NCBI RefSeq assembly: GCF_025465275.1
Contig: NZ_JAODNK010000027.1
Location: 1-64,000 of the forward strand
DNA from: Nocardia sp.
GTDB lineage: Bacteria > Actinomycetota > Actinomycetes > Mycobacteriales > Mycobacteriaceae
Length of the DNA stretch: 64,000 bases
Direction: 5' to 3'
Below the pieces are notes generated by a model. It was not told the DNA's origin and ran no database searches. It saw only the letters and a list, made by a program, of their open reading frames with translations. This document shows, piece after piece, positions 47,805-56,882 of the stretch. Every line of letters begins with the position of its first letter. Position 1 is the stretch's first letter. Both the position numbers and the translations under genes were made by a program.

Positions 47805-49229
47805 TCAGTTCAGATCCGCCGGTGAGGACAGGGTTCCGCGCACCGCGGTGGCGGCCGCGACCAGCGGCGACACCAGATGCGTTCGAGCGCCCTTGCCCTG
47901 TCGCCCTTCGAAGTTCCGGTTCGAGGTCGAAGCGCAACGCTGACCGGGCGAAAGCTGATCGGGGTTCATACCCAGGCACATAGAGCAACCCGCCTGCCGC
48001 CATTCCGCGCCCGCCGCGGTGAAAATCTCGCCCAGGCCTTCCTTTTCCGCCTGCAACCGCACGCGCATGGAGCCCGGCACAATCAGCATGCGAACACTCT
48101 CGGCAACTTTGCGGCCCTTCAGAACGTCCGCCACGGCGCGCAAATCCTCGATGCGGCCATTTGTGCAGGAACCCACGAAAACGGTGTCCACGGTGACATC
48201 TCGCAGCGCCATACCCGGCGTCAGGTCCATGTACTGCAGTGCTTTCTCGGCAGCCTGACGCTCGTTCTCGTCGAAGATCTGCTCCGGGTCCGGCACCGAG
48301 TCACCCAGCGGCAGGCCCTGTCCCGGGTTGGTACCCCAGGTCACGAAGGGGGTCAGCGTGGAGGCGTCGATATGCACCTCGGTATCGAAAACCGCGCCCT
48401 CGTCGGTCTTCAGGGCTTCCCAGGCCGCCACGGCGGCATCCCAGTCCGCGCCCTCGGGGGCGTGCGGGCGGCCCTTCAGGAATTCGTAGGTGATCTCGTC
48501 CGGCGCGACCATGCCGGCACGCGCGCCCGCCTCGATCGACATGTTGCACATGGTCATCCGCGCCTCCATGGACATGGCGCGCACGGCCTCGCCGCGGTAT
48601 TCGAGCACATAGCCCTGGCCGCCGCCGGTGCCGATCTGCGCGATGACCGCGAGGATGACGTCCTTGGAGGTGACACCGGGGGGCGGGGTGCCGTCGATAT
48701 TGATGGCCATGGTCTGGAACGGCCGCAGCGACAAAGTCTGCGTCGCCAGAACGTGTTCCACTTCGCTGGTGCCGATACCCATTGCGAGCGCGCCGAATGC
48801 ACCGTGTGTGGAGGTGTGCGAATCACCGCAGACCACGGTGGTGCCGGGCTGGGTCAAGCCCAGCTGCGGGCCGACCACGTGCACGATGCCCTGATCGAGA
48901 TCGCCCATCGGGTGCAGGCGGATACCGAATTCCTCGCAGTTGCGGCGCAGCGTGTCCACCTGCAGGCGCGAAATCGGGTCGGCGATCGGCTTGTCGATAT
49001 CGACGGTCGGGACATTGTGGTCCTCGGTCGCGATGGTGAGGTCCGGGCGGCGCACCGGACGACCGGCCGCGCGCAGGCCGTCGAAGGCCTGCGGGCTGGT
49101 CACCTCGTGCACCAGATGCAGATCGATGTAGATGAGGTCGGGTTCGCGGTTCGCGCCTTCGCCATCACCTTGTACGACGACGTGCTGCTCCCAGACCTTC
49201 TCCGCCAGAGTGCGTGGCCGATCGGCCAT
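47805..49229 (-). CDS. leuC: 3-isopropylmalate dehydratase large subunit
   Basis: 474 residues. Aconitase-family subunit with a 4Fe-4S cluster; ligands in VGSCTNGR and [10 protein letters not shown]. Also [21 protein letters not shown] and [32 protein letters not shown]. First gene of leuCD. Divergent from an IclR regulator of the LtbR/NdgR type, which is known to control leuCD in Corynebacterium and Streptomyces. Confidence 0.97.
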   Translation of the reverse strand: MADRPRTLAEKVWEQHVVVQGDGEGANREPDLIYIDLHLVHEVTSPQAFDGLRAAGRPVRRPDLTIATEDHNVPTVDIDKPIADPISRLQVDTLRRNCEEFGIRLHPMGDLDQGIVHVVGPQLGLTQPGTTVVCGDSHTSTHGAFGALAMGIGTSEVEHVLATQTLSLRPFQTMAINIDGTPPPGVTSKDVILAVIAQIGTGGGQGYVLEYRGEAVRAMSMEARMTMCNMSIEAGARAGMVAPDEITYEFLKGRPHAPEGADWDAAVAAWEALKTDEGAVFDTEVHIDASTLTPFVTWGTNPGQGLPLGDSVPDPEQIFDENERQAAEKALQYMDLTPGMALRDVTVDTVFVGSCTNGRIEDLRAVADVLKGRKVAESVRMLIVPGSMRVRLQAEKEGLGEIFTAAGAEWRQAGCSMCLGMNPDQLSPGQRCASTSNRNFEGRQGKGARTHLVSPLVAAATAVRGTLSSPADLN

Positions 49230-49326
49230 ATCTCCATCACCTCTCGATAGGACATAACCCGCGCCCGGGCTGTTGACGCGGGGAGCGCGCCGCGCTGGAC
49301 CGGAAGGTCCGGGTGCCGGGAGCTAT

Positions 49327-49363
49327 TTGCAATTCCCAGCATGCGAGACGCTAATATCGTTCT
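49327..49363 (+). promoter_or_regulatory. Probable leaderless promoter of the leuCD regulator
   Basis: TAATAT at 49352-49357 is a near-consensus -10 placed 6 bases before the ATG at 49364. TTGCAA at 49327-49332 may be the -35 (19-base spacer). No ribosome site precedes the ATG, so transcription likely starts at or next to the ATG. GCATGCGAGAC and CTATGAGACAGCAT near it may form a regulator site. Confidence 0.6.
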
Positions 49364-50065
49364 ATGAGACAGCATAGCGGTATCGGTGTTCTGGACAAAG
49401 CCATGGCGGTCCTGCACGCCGTCGCCGAGCAACCCTGCGGCCTCAATGACCTGTGCGCCCGCACCGGCCTGCCCCGGGCCACCGCCCATCGCCTGGCCGT
49501 GGGCCTGGAAACGCACCGGATGCTGGCCCGCGACAGCCAGGGTCTGTGGCGGCCGGGCCCGGCCCTGTCGGAGCTGGCAACCACCGCCAGCGACCCGCTG
49601 CTGGACGCCGCCGCCACCATCCTGCCGCGCCTGCGCGAGATCACCGGAGAGAGCGTGCAGCTCTACCGCCGGGACGGCAATGCCCGCGTCTGCGTGGCCT
49701 CCATGGAACCGGCGTCCGGACTGCGCGACACCGTGCCCGTCGGCGCGCGCATGCCGATGACCGCCGGCTCGGCCGCCAAAGTCCTGCTGGCCTGGGCCGA
49801 TCCCGAATTGCAGCGGACCGTGCTGCCGGAGGCGGTATTCGGCGAACGCGCACTCGCCGAGGTGCGCCGCCGCGGCTGGGCGCAGAGCGCGGCCGAACGC
49901 GCCGCGGGCGTGGCCAGTGTGTCCGCGCCGGTGCGCGAGGCCGGCGGCACCGTGATCGCGGCCGTCTCGGTCTCCGGACCCATCGATCGCATGGGCCGCC
50001 GGCCCGGCGCCCGCTGGGCCGCCGACCTCGTGGCGGCTGCGGACGCCCTCCACAAACGCCTCTGA
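49364..50065 (+). CDS. IclR-family regulator of leucine genes (LtbR/NdgR type)
   Basis: 233 residues. N-terminal winged helix (SGIGVLDKAMAVLHAV, NDLCARTGLPRATAHRLAVGLETHRML) and an IclR effector domain. Divergent from leuCD. Homologues LtbR in Corynebacterium glutamicum and NdgR in Streptomyces control leuCD, leuB and other amino-acid genes; M. tuberculosis Rv2989 has the same position. The function is inferred from position and family. Followed by a terminator at 50086-50117. Confidence 0.88.
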   Translation: MRQHSGIGVLDKAMAVLHAVAEQPCGLNDLCARTGLPRATAHRLAVGLETHRMLARDSQGLWRPGPALSELATTASDPLLDAAATILPRLREITGESVQLYRRDGNARVCVASMEPASGLRDTVPVGARMPMTAGSAAKVLLAWADPELQRTVLPEAVFGERALAEVRRRGWAQSAAERAAGVASVSAPVREAGGTVIAAVSVSGPIDRMGRRPGARWAADLVAAADALHKRL

Positions 50066-50085
50066 CGGCCTCGCACAGCGGCTTT

Positions 50086-50117
50086 GACGCCCCCGCCGGG
50101 AATCCGGTGGGGGCGTC
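50086..50117 (+). terminator. Hairpin terminator of the leuCD regulator gene
   Basis: GACGCCCCC (50086-50094) pairs with GGGGGCGTC (50109-50117), with an inner CCGG/CCGG pair, followed by GGCATTTT. Confidence 0.8.
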
Positions 50118-50238
50118 GGCATTTTGGCGCCACACAGCGGGGCTTACAGCAGGGCCGCACAGCGGGTGTACGGCGGCCCGAACAGCTCCCGCGCAGGGGC
50201 TGTGACCCGGCTCATACGCCGTAAATTACAGTCGGCTG

Positions 50239-50742
50239 ATGGGAGTTAATCAACGCGCTCAGATCACGATGTCCGACCAGGAGATCGCGGAATTCCTGCA
50301 GCGCAGCCGAATCGCCACGCTTGCCACCCTCGGTCCCGCGGGCACCCCGCACCTGACCGCCATGTGGTACGGCCTGATCAACGGCGAAATCTGGTTCGAG
50401 ACCAAGGCCAAATCGCAGAAGGCCGTGAATCTGCGCCGCGATCCGCGGGTGACCGTGCTGGTCGAGGCCGGCGATACCTATGACCAGCTGCGCGGGCTGT
50501 CGATCGAGGGCCGCGCGGAGATCATCGAGGCCGATCCCGACGCGCTGCTCCAGGTCGGAATCAGTGTGTGGGAGCGCTACACCGGGCCCTACAGCGAAGA
50601 GATGAAGCCGTTCGTGGATCAGATGCTGAACAAGCGCATCGCGATTCGCATCGTGCCCGAGCGCGTGCGCAGCTGGGACCACCGGAAACTCGGTATGCCC
50701 GCGATCCCGCTGGGCGGCAGCACCGCCGGCGCGCTGGACTAG
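50239..50742 (+). CDS. PPOX-class FMN/F420-dependent protein
   Basis: 167 residues. Split-beta-barrel flavin/deazaflavin reductase fold: FLQRSRIATLATLGPAGTPHLTAMWYG, FETKAKSQKAVNLRRDPRVTVLVEAG and the C-terminal RVRSWDHRKLG. Likely an F420-binding FDOR, as for M. tuberculosis Rv2991 which has the same neighbours, but FMN binding cannot be excluded. Starts at ATG 50239 with no clear ribosome site. Confidence 0.8.
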   Translation: MGVNQRAQITMSDQEIAEFLQRSRIATLATLGPAGTPHLTAMWYGLINGEIWFETKAKSQKAVNLRRDPRVTVLVEAGDTYDQLRGLSIEGRAEIIEADPDALLQVGISVWERYTGPYSEEMKPFVDQMLNKRIAIRIVPERVRSWDHRKLGMPAIPLGGSTAGALD

Positions 50743-50778
50743 TACATACGCGCTGGACAGCGGGTCCGAGTACGGAGA

Positions 50779-50821
50779 AAAGCGAAGGGCCCCAGCCGCA
50801 TCGGCTGGGGCCCTTCGCTTT
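50779..50821. terminator. 20-base perfect hairpin, bidirectional terminator
   Basis: AAAGCGAAGGGCCCCAGCCG and its full complement with only 3 bases (CAT) between. It lies between the PPOX gene (plus) and tRNA-Glu (minus), and can end both transcripts. Confidence 0.88.
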
Positions 50822-50822
50822 G

Positions 50823-50895
50823 TAGTCCCGACGGGATTTGAACCCGCGCTACCGCCTTGAGAGGGCGGCGTCCTAGGCCGCTAGACGACGGGACC
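50823..50895 (-). tRNA. tRNA-Glu (anticodon CTC)
   Basis: 73 nucleotides. Acceptor stem GGTCCCG pairs with CGGGACT (one G-U at the end), D-arm TCTAGCGGCCTAGGA, anticodon stem CCGCC/GGCGG with loop CTCTCAA giving anticodon CTC, T-loop GGTTCAAATCC, discriminator A. No CCA encoded. Confidence 0.95.
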
Positions 50896-50945
50896 AGGAT
50901 TGTTGGTGAATTTTGTGGTGGCAGTGCCACCGAATCTCCAACTAA

Positions 50946-50967
50946 AAGAGAGCCGTGAAGCTCTCTT
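50946..50967 (-). terminator. Hairpin between the two tRNA genes
   Basis: AAGAGAGC, 6-base loop, GCTCTCTT, immediately downstream of tRNA-Gln on the minus strand. It may terminate that transcript or mark a processing site. Confidence 0.55.
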
Positions 50968-50969
50968 GG

Positions 50970-51041
50970 CTGGGGTACCAGGACTCGAACCTAGAATGGC
51001 TGTACCAGAAACAGCTGTGTTGCCAATTACACCATACCCCA
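50970..51041 (-). tRNA. tRNA-Gln (anticodon CTG)
   Basis: 72 nucleotides. TGGGGTA acceptor pairs with TACCCCA, anticodon stem GCTGT/ACAGC with loop TTCTGGT giving CTG, T-arm CTAGGTTCGAGTCCTGG, discriminator G followed by an encoded CCA. Same strand as gltX, 136 bases downstream of it. Confidence 0.96.
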
Positions 51042-51177
51042 ATGACCCGGGCATTCGGCCTGCTCCCAGAGGAGCTTCCCGACCGCTTTGCGAGCCGAGA
51101 AGAGATTAGCAGGCCGATGCGGGTCTTATACAAATCGGCTGGTCAGAGGCCGTTTTTCGACCTCTTCGCGACCAACG

Positions 51178-52650
51178 TCAGGAGGCAGACCCAGCCGCCA
51201 GGGCACTGCGCAGCCGATCCATGGACACCTGACGGCCCAGCAGTTCCAGCGACTCGTACAGCGGCGGGCTGATGTGCGATCCGGTGACCGCCACCCGCAC
51301 GGGTGCGAATGCCTTGCGCGGCTTGAGACCGAGCTCGTCGATCAGTGCCGCCTTGAGTGACTCCTCGAGTGCGGCGGCCGTCCATTCGGAAATGCTATCC
51401 AGCGCCGTCACGGCCGCCTGCAATACCGGAACCGCATCGGGACCGAGATTCTTTTCCGCTGCGGCCGGGTCGATCGCGAACTCTTCTTCGGGTACGAACA
51501 AGAACTTCAAGAGATCCCATGAATCACCCAGAACCACGATGCGGGTCTGCACCAAATCTGCGGCTGTTGCGAAGAGCTTCTCATCGATCTCCGCGCCGAT
51601 ATGGCCGTTTTCGGTGAGATACTCACGCAGTCGGTGAGCGAAATCACCCGACTCCAGCAACCGAATATGTTCGGCGTTCAGCGCATCGGCCTTCTTCTGG
51701 TCGAAACGGGCCGGGTTCGAATTAACTTTCGAGATATCGAACGCCGCCACCATCTCCGTCATGGAGAAGACGTCATGATCATCGGCGATGCTCCAGCCGA
51801 GCAGCGCCAGATAATTCAGCAAACCCTCGGGAATGAACCCGCGGTCGCGGTGATGGAAGAGATTCGACTCCGGATCACGCTTCGAGAGCTTCTTGTTGCC
51901 CTGTCCCATGACAAACGGAAGATGCCCGAACTCCGGCGTGCGCTCGGCTACGCCGATACGCTGCATGGCCTCATAGAGCGCGATTTGCCGCGGCGTGGAG
52001 GACAAAAGATCCTCGCCCCGCAACACGTGGGTGATCTTCATCAGCGCATCGTCTACGGGGTTTACCAGCGTATAGAGCGGATCGCCATTACCGCGGGTAA
52101 GTGCGAAGTCCGGAACCGTGCCGGCCCGGAAGGTGGTCTCACCGCGCACCAGGTCGTGCCAGGTGAGGTCGTGAGCGGGCATGCGCAGCCGGATGACCGC
52201 CGGGCGTCCCTGGGCCTTGTAGGCGGCAATCTGCTCGGGCGTCAGATCGCGATCGAAATTGTCATAGCCGAGTTTGGGATCACGGCCGAGGGCCCTGTGC
52301 CGGGTCTCGACTTCCTCAGGGGTGGAGAAGGATTCGTAGGCCTCCCCCGCCGCCAATAGCCGCGCCACCACATCGAGATGAATGTCACGACGCTGTGATT
52401 GCCGGTACGGGCCGTACGGACCGCCGACTTCCGGGCCCTCGTCCCAGGTCAAGCCGAGCCACCGCAGCGCATCCAGGATTGCCTGATAGGACTCTTCGGA
52501 ATCCCGTGCGGCATCGGTGTCTTCGATACGGAAGACGAATTTGCCGCCGGTGTGGCGGGCGTACGCCCAATTGAACAGAGCGGTCCGGACCAAGCCGACA
52601 TGCGGTGTGCCGGTTGGAGACGGGCAGAATCGGACCCGAACTTCAGTCAT
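51178..52650 (-). CDS. gltX: Glutamyl-tRNA synthetase
   Basis: 490 residues. Class I synthetase with HIGH-type motif as PHVG in [20 protein letters not shown] and the KMSKS-type KLSKR (GNKKLSKRD). In Actinobacteria GltX generally charges both tRNA-Glu and tRNA-Gln, the latter being converted by GatCAB. Here the genes for both tRNAs lie just downstream on the same strand. ATG at 52650 is chosen over an upstream ATG (52680) to fit the family N-terminus [12 protein letters not shown]. 13 bases after the FAH-family gene. Confidence 0.96.
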   Translation of the reverse strand: MTEVRVRFCPSPTGTPHVGLVRTALFNWAYARHTGGKFVFRIEDTDAARDSEESYQAILDALRWLGLTWDEGPEVGGPYGPYRQSQRRDIHLDVVARLLAAGEAYESFSTPEEVETRHRALGRDPKLGYDNFDRDLTPEQIAAYKAQGRPAVIRLRMPAHDLTWHDLVRGETTFRAGTVPDFALTRGNGDPLYTLVNPVDDALMKITHVLRGEDLLSSTPRQIALYEAMQRIGVAERTPEFGHLPFVMGQGNKKLSKRDPESNLFHHRDRGFIPEGLLNYLALLGWSIADDHDVFSMTEMVAAFDISKVNSNPARFDQKKADALNAEHIRLLESGDFAHRLREYLTENGHIGAEIDEKLFATAADLVQTRIVVLGDSWDLLKFLFVPEEEFAIDPAAAEKNLGPDAVPVLQAAVTALDSISEWTAAALEESLKAALIDELGLKPRKAFAPVRVAVTGSHISPPLYESLELLGRQVSMDRLRSALAAGSAS

Positions 52651-52663
52651 GTCTCTCTCTCGA

Positions 52664-53437
52664 TCAGCGCTTGGCGGCAACGGGATTGGTGAGGGTGCCG
52701 ATGCCTTCGACGGTCACCGACACGTTCTGACCGGCCTGGATCGGGCCGACACCCTCGGGAGTGCCGGTGAGGATGACATCGCCGGGCAGCAGCGTCATCA
52801 CGGTGGTCACCCATTCGATCAGCTTCGGAATATCGTGCAGCAGAAGTGAAGTCCGGCTGCGCTGTTTGACCTCGCCGTCGAGCTCGGTGACGATCTCCAG
52901 ATCCGAAGCGTCCAGCGAGGTCTCGATCCACGGGCCGAGCGGGCAGAAGGTGTCGTAGCCCTTGGCGCGGGTCCACTGACCGTCGTGGCGCTGCTGATCG
53001 CGCGCGGTGACATCGTTGGCGACCGTGTAACCCAGGATGACCTCGTGCGCGCGGGCGGCGGGCACGTCCTTGCAGGGGCGGCCGATGACAATGGCCAGTT
53101 CACCCTCGTAATCCACCTGAGAGGAGCTGGGCGGCAACATGATCGGCACGTTCGGGCCGATGATGGAGGTATTCGGCTTCATGAAGATGACCGGATCGGC
53201 CGGGGCCGGTCCGCCCATTTCGGCGGCGTGCGCCGCGTAGTTCTTGCCGATGCAGATCACCTTGCTGGCGAGGATCGGCGCGAGCAGTCGCACGTCCGCG
53301 AGCGGCCAGCTGCGGCCGGTGAACGTCGGATTGCCGAACGGATGTTCGGCGATCTCGCGGACCACGGCGTCACCGCCGTCTCCTTCGATACTGACGAAAG
53401 CGACCCCATCTGGGCTGGCAACTCGACCTAGGCGCAT
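52664..53437 (-). CDS. Fumarylacetoacetate hydrolase-family protein
   Basis: 257 residues. FAH fold: [41 protein letters not shown] with metal-binding acidic residues, [14 protein letters not shown] and [14 protein letters not shown]. Such proteins are hydrolases or decarboxylases of 2-oxo acids; the exact substrate is unknown. ATG at 53437 fits the family ([11 protein letters not shown]). Upstream of gltX as in mycobacteria (Rv2993c). Confidence 0.9.
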   Translation of the reverse strand: MRLGRVASPDGVAFVSIEGDGGDAVVREIAEHPFGNPTFTGRSWPLADVRLLAPILASKVICIGKNYAAHAAEMGGPAPADPVIFMKPNTSIIGPNVPIMLPPSSSQVDYEGELAIVIGRPCKDVPAARAHEVILGYTVANDVTARDQQRHDGQWTRAKGYDTFCPLGPWIETSLDASDLEIVTELDGEVKQRSRTSLLLHDIPKLIEWVTTVMTLLPGDVILTGTPEGVGPIQAGQNVSVTVEGIGTLTNPVAAKR

Positions 53438-53762
53438 GGCTGGCATCCTATCGACCGGCTTCCACCTGCCCGAACGCGCCCGACCGCGGGGCACGAGGGG
53501 CGGTCGGCACGGTGCCGGGCACCTCGTCGGGCAGCACGCCGAGAGGGTGCGGCATTCGCCCCCGCATCGCCTCGCCGAAAATGTGGAAAGCCCTTGTACG
53601 CAAGACAACTCGGCCCAAATCGGGCCCCCGTGAATACCCGAAACGGGTGTGAGCAAATAAACAGCTCCCCTCGGAAGTAGTCCTGCGCCTCAGATGTACC
53701 GTATGATCCGATTTCAAAGAGTAGGAACTAAGTTCCATATATTGAGATACGAGGCGAATACC
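53438..53762. other. Divergent control region FAH gene / MFS gene
   Basis: Contains GTAGGAACTAAGTTCCATA at 53721-53739, with a GGAAC/GTTCC inverted repeat at 53724-53736 and an AT-rich patch to 53747. This is a candidate operator/promoter for the MFS gene. The rest shows nothing recognisable. Confidence 0.5.
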
Positions 53763-54941
53763 ATGACCACCGTGACACACATCGGATCGGCCAAACGGTG
53801 GCGCATGCTGGGCCTCGGCGTCTTCGCGCAGGGCTCGAGCGCAGTTTTCATCAACGGCACGCCATTCCTGCTGCCTGCCTTGACCGATCGCGGTTTGTCA
53901 CTGGCCACCGCGGGTCTGCTGGTCGCCATGCCCACGCTGGGCCTGGTGTGCACGCTGATCGCCTGGGGTTACGTGGTCGACCGCATCGGTGAGCACAAGG
54001 TGCTGGTCGCCGGTCCCGCGCTGATGCTGATCGCCGGCGTGGCCGCCGCCACCGTCACGAACTACGTCGCGCTGGGCGCGCTGCTGTTCCTCGGCGGTAT
54101 GGGCGCTGCCAGCACGAACGGCGCCAGCGGCCGGGTCATCGTGGGCTGGTTCGCGAAGGATCAGCGCGGCTTGGCCATGGGCATCCGGCAGACCGCGCAG
54201 CCGCTGGGCGTCGCCATCGGCGCGCTGACCATTCCGGCCGTCGCTGCGGCACACGGCTTCTCGACCGCCATCCTGGTGCCCGCGCTGATGGCGGGGGCCG
54301 CCGCCGTCGCCTGCCTGTTCGGCATCGTCGACCCGCCCCGGCCCGAATCCACCGGGGACACAGGCCGTCCCACGAATCCCTACCGCGGCGATTCCACGCT
54401 GTGGCGCATTCACGCCGTATCGGTGCTGCTGTGCATTCCGCAGGCCGCCCTGTGGACCTTCGCGCTGCTGTGGCTGCATCGCGACGTCGGCTGGTCGCTG
54501 GCGGCGGCCGGGGTGCTGGTCACCCTGACCCAAATCCTGGGCGCGGGAGGGCGTATCGGCGCGGGCATCTGGTCCGATCGGGTCGCGAGCCGGCTGGGCC
54601 CGCTGCGCACCGTGGCCATCGCGGCCGCAATCTCCATGGCCGCCTTGGCCTTAGCGTCCTGGGCGCACTGGTGGTGGGCCGCCATCCCCATTCTGGTGGC
54701 CGCCTCGGTCATCACAGTCACCGATAACGGCCTGGCCTTCACCGCGGTGGCCGAGATCGCGGGCCCGTACTGGTCCGGCCGCGGCCTGGGCATCCAGAAC
54801 ACGGGTCAGAATCTGGCCATGGCCGCCGTCGCCCCGGCCTTCGGCGCGCTCATCACCGTCTCCGGTTTCTCGATCACCTACCTGCTGGCGGCGGTGGTCG
54901 CGGCGGCCGCAGTCCCCTTGGTACCCAGGGAATCCCGCTGA
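53763..54941 (+). CDS. MFS transporter
   Basis: 392 residues, about 12 membrane segments. Motif A-like loop WGYVVDRIGEHKVLV between segments 2 and 3, GMGAASTNGASGRVIVGWFAKDQRGLAMGIRQTAQPLGVAIGA around segments 4-5. This resembles sugar-phosphate/nitrate-like or OPA-type carriers, substrate unknown. ATG at 53763 with GAGG upstream. M. tuberculosis Rv2994 occupies the same place beside leuB. Confidence 0.8.
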   Translation: MTTVTHIGSAKRWRMLGLGVFAQGSSAVFINGTPFLLPALTDRGLSLATAGLLVAMPTLGLVCTLIAWGYVVDRIGEHKVLVAGPALMLIAGVAAATVTNYVALGALLFLGGMGAASTNGASGRVIVGWFAKDQRGLAMGIRQTAQPLGVAIGALTIPAVAAAHGFSTAILVPALMAGAAAVACLFGIVDPPRPESTGDTGRPTNPYRGDSTLWRIHAVSVLLCIPQAALWTFALLWLHRDVGWSLAAAGVLVTLTQILGAGGRIGAGIWSDRVASRLGPLRTVAIAAAISMAALALASWAHWWWAAIPILVAASVITVTDNGLAFTAVAEIAGPYWSGRGLGIQNTGQNLAMAAVAPAFGALITVSGFSITYLLAAVVAAAAVPLVPRESR

Positions 54942-55146
54942 GTAGAACGAACCGCTGATATCCGGCAAATCCGGAAGACCTGCACCCGTTACGTTTTCGC
55001 ATCCGAATGCATGAATGCGATATGTCTCACTGCCGCAGTTGGTTTCGATGATCGACAGTCCGAATCGCCCTGTTAGTACCGTACTCGGCGGTAATTACGG
55101 TGTGCGCCTCGGTGATTGAGGGGCATCCGCAAGCGGCCCCACAGGA
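54942..55146. other. Intergenic region after the MFS gene
   Basis: Holds TCGCAT (54997-55002) and ATGCGA (55015-55020), a possible weak hairpin, and CCGGCAAATCCGG at 54962-54974. No gene seen. Confidence 0.4.
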
Positions 55147-55183
55147 CAACGGCCCCGCACCCAGGAAGGGTGCGGGGCCGTTG
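55147..55183 (-). terminator. Terminator of leuB
   Basis: CAACGGCCCCGCACCC (55147-55162) pairs perfectly with 55168-55183; 5-base loop. It is 10 bases past the leuB stop on the minus strand. Confidence 0.88.
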
Positions 55184-55193
55184 AAATGTCGAA

Positions 55194-56201
55194 TCAGAGT
55201 GCGGCAGCGATGCGGTCGCCGACCTCCACAGTCGAGGCGGGAGCGGTACGCGAGGCCAGGTCCTTGGCGACGGCGGCCTCGATGCGGGCGGCCTCCTCGG
55301 TCTTGCCCAGGTGGTTCAGCAGCAGCGAGACCGAGAGGATGGCGGCGGTCGGGTCGGCCTTGGACTGACCGGCGATATCGGGAGCGCTGCCGTGCACGGG
55401 CTCGAACATCGACGGGTTGGTGCCGGAGGCGTCGATATTGCCGGACGCGGCCAGGCCGATACCACCGGAAACGGCGGCGGCGAGGTCGGTGATGATGTCG
55501 CCGAACAGGTTGTCGGTGACGATCACGTCGAAGCGGCCCGGATCGGTCACCATGTGGATGGTCGCGGCATCGATGTGCTGGTAAGCGGTTTCGATGTCCG
55601 GGTACTCGGTGGCGACCTCGTTGACGGTGCGCGTCCACAGCGAGCCGGCGAAGGTCAGCACATTGTTCTTGTGCACCAGGGTCAGGTGCTTGCGACGCTG
55701 ACGCGCGGCCTCGAAGGCGTAGCGGACCACGCGCTCGACGCCGAAACGGGTATTGGTACTGACCTCGGTGGCGACCTCGTGCGGGGTGTTCACGCGAATC
55801 GCGCCGCCGGTACCGGTGTACGGACCCTCGGTGCCTTCGCGGACGACGACGAAGTCGATCGCCGGATTGCCGCTCAGCGGGCTGGTGACACCCGGGTACA
55901 GCTTAGACGGACGCAGGTTCACGTGATGATCGAGCTCGAACCGGGTGCGCAGCAGCAGTCCGCGCTCCAGCAGACCGCTCTGCACCGACGGATCGCCGAT
56001 CGCGCCGAGCAGGATCGCGTCGTGCTGCTTCAGCTCCGGCAGCACATTGTCCGGCAGGATCTCCCCGGTCGCATGGAACCGCTTGGCGCCCAGGTCGTAT
56101 TCGGTCTTCTGCACACCGGGGACCACCACATCGAGCACCTTGAGTGCCTCGGTTATGACCTCGGGACCGATTCCGTCGCCCGGGATGACAGCGAGTTTCA
56201 T
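55194..56201 (-). CDS. leuB: 3-isopropylmalate dehydrogenase
   Basis: 335 residues. NAD-dependent oxidative decarboxylation in leucine synthesis. [44 protein letters not shown] and the metal site [27 protein letters not shown]. Single gene with its own terminator. Located between the MFS gene and serA as in mycobacteria. Confidence 0.97.
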   Translation of the reverse strand: MKLAVIPGDGIGPEVITEALKVLDVVVPGVQKTEYDLGAKRFHATGEILPDNVLPELKQHDAILLGAIGDPSVQSGLLERGLLLRTRFELDHHVNLRPSKLYPGVTSPLSGNPAIDFVVVREGTEGPYTGTGGAIRVNTPHEVATEVSTNTRFGVERVVRYAFEAARQRRKHLTLVHKNNVLTFAGSLWTRTVNEVATEYPDIETAYQHIDAATIHMVTDPGRFDVIVTDNLFGDIITDLAAAVSGGIGLAASGNIDASGTNPSMFEPVHGSAPDIAGQSKADPTAAILSVSLLLNHLGKTEEAARIEAAVAKDLASRTAPASTVEVGDRIAAAL

Positions 56202-56320
56202 GAAACATTGCTCCGTTCGAATATGTGCGCCCGTGACACTTTCCGCGGCTCGCGAGGAGCCCGCCAGCCACGATAGCGGGTGGCCCCACCACCCCTGTCA
56301 CCAGGGCGAACCGCTCTCAG

Positions 56321-56638
56321 CTACTGGGACGGCAGGATTCCGGCGAGCCTGCACTGCTCCTGCACCCGCACCGCGGCGGCGTCCTGCTTGGCGTACTCCG
56401 CCCGGCACCAGGCCAGCGCCTGATCACCGCAGGCCCGCTGTTGCTGCCCACCCATCGGACCGGCTGATTGCACTGTGACACAACCATTCTCGGAGCGGCT
56501 GTAGTCGGGCGAACGATCGAAGAGCACCCACGCCGCGACCCCTACCGCAAGAATCACGGCGACCACGACAGTCCCGATCAAAAGGCGGCGCCGCTCGCGC
56601 GCTGTGAGCGGATCCGTAGGCGGTGTCTTCCCTCGCAT
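56321..56638 (-). CDS. Small single-pass membrane protein, unknown function
   Basis: 105 residues. Basic N-terminus (LTARERRRLL), one transmembrane helix (about 20-40) and an extracytoplasmic tail with four Cys (NGCVTVQS, RACGDQALAWCRAEY, EQCRLAG), probably two disulfides. No family is recognised. ATG at 56638. Confidence 0.65.
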   Translation of the reverse strand: MRGKTPPTDPLTARERRRLLIGTVVVAVILAVGVAAWVLFDRSPDYSRSENGCVTVQSAGPMGGQQQRACGDQALAWCRAEYAKQDAAAVRVQEQCRLAGILPSQ

Positions 56639-56700
56639 TCATCAATGATCCGAGGAATCCCCGCTCTTCGCGCCGACACGGCGAAATCGGCCGCTCACAG

Positions 56701-56740
56701 CACTGCGTCCCCTCCCACAACCGTGGGAGGGGACGCAGTG
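56701..56740 (-). terminator. 18-base perfect hairpin downstream of serA
   Basis: CACTGCGTCCCCTCCCAC and its complement with a 4-base loop, 143 bases past the serA stop on the minus strand. Probably the serA terminator; the long distance is unusual. Confidence 0.7.
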
Positions 56741-56882
56741 ACAACGGCGACAACTGATTTCGCGAGGCCCGGGTAACTCCCCGGGTACCCCCAAAATCGG
56801 CTCGGCACCCAACCGCAGGCACGCATCCGGGACCGGCGACGGCTCTCAGCCGTGCGCTGAAGGTACGGAGAGGCGGCCGAGC

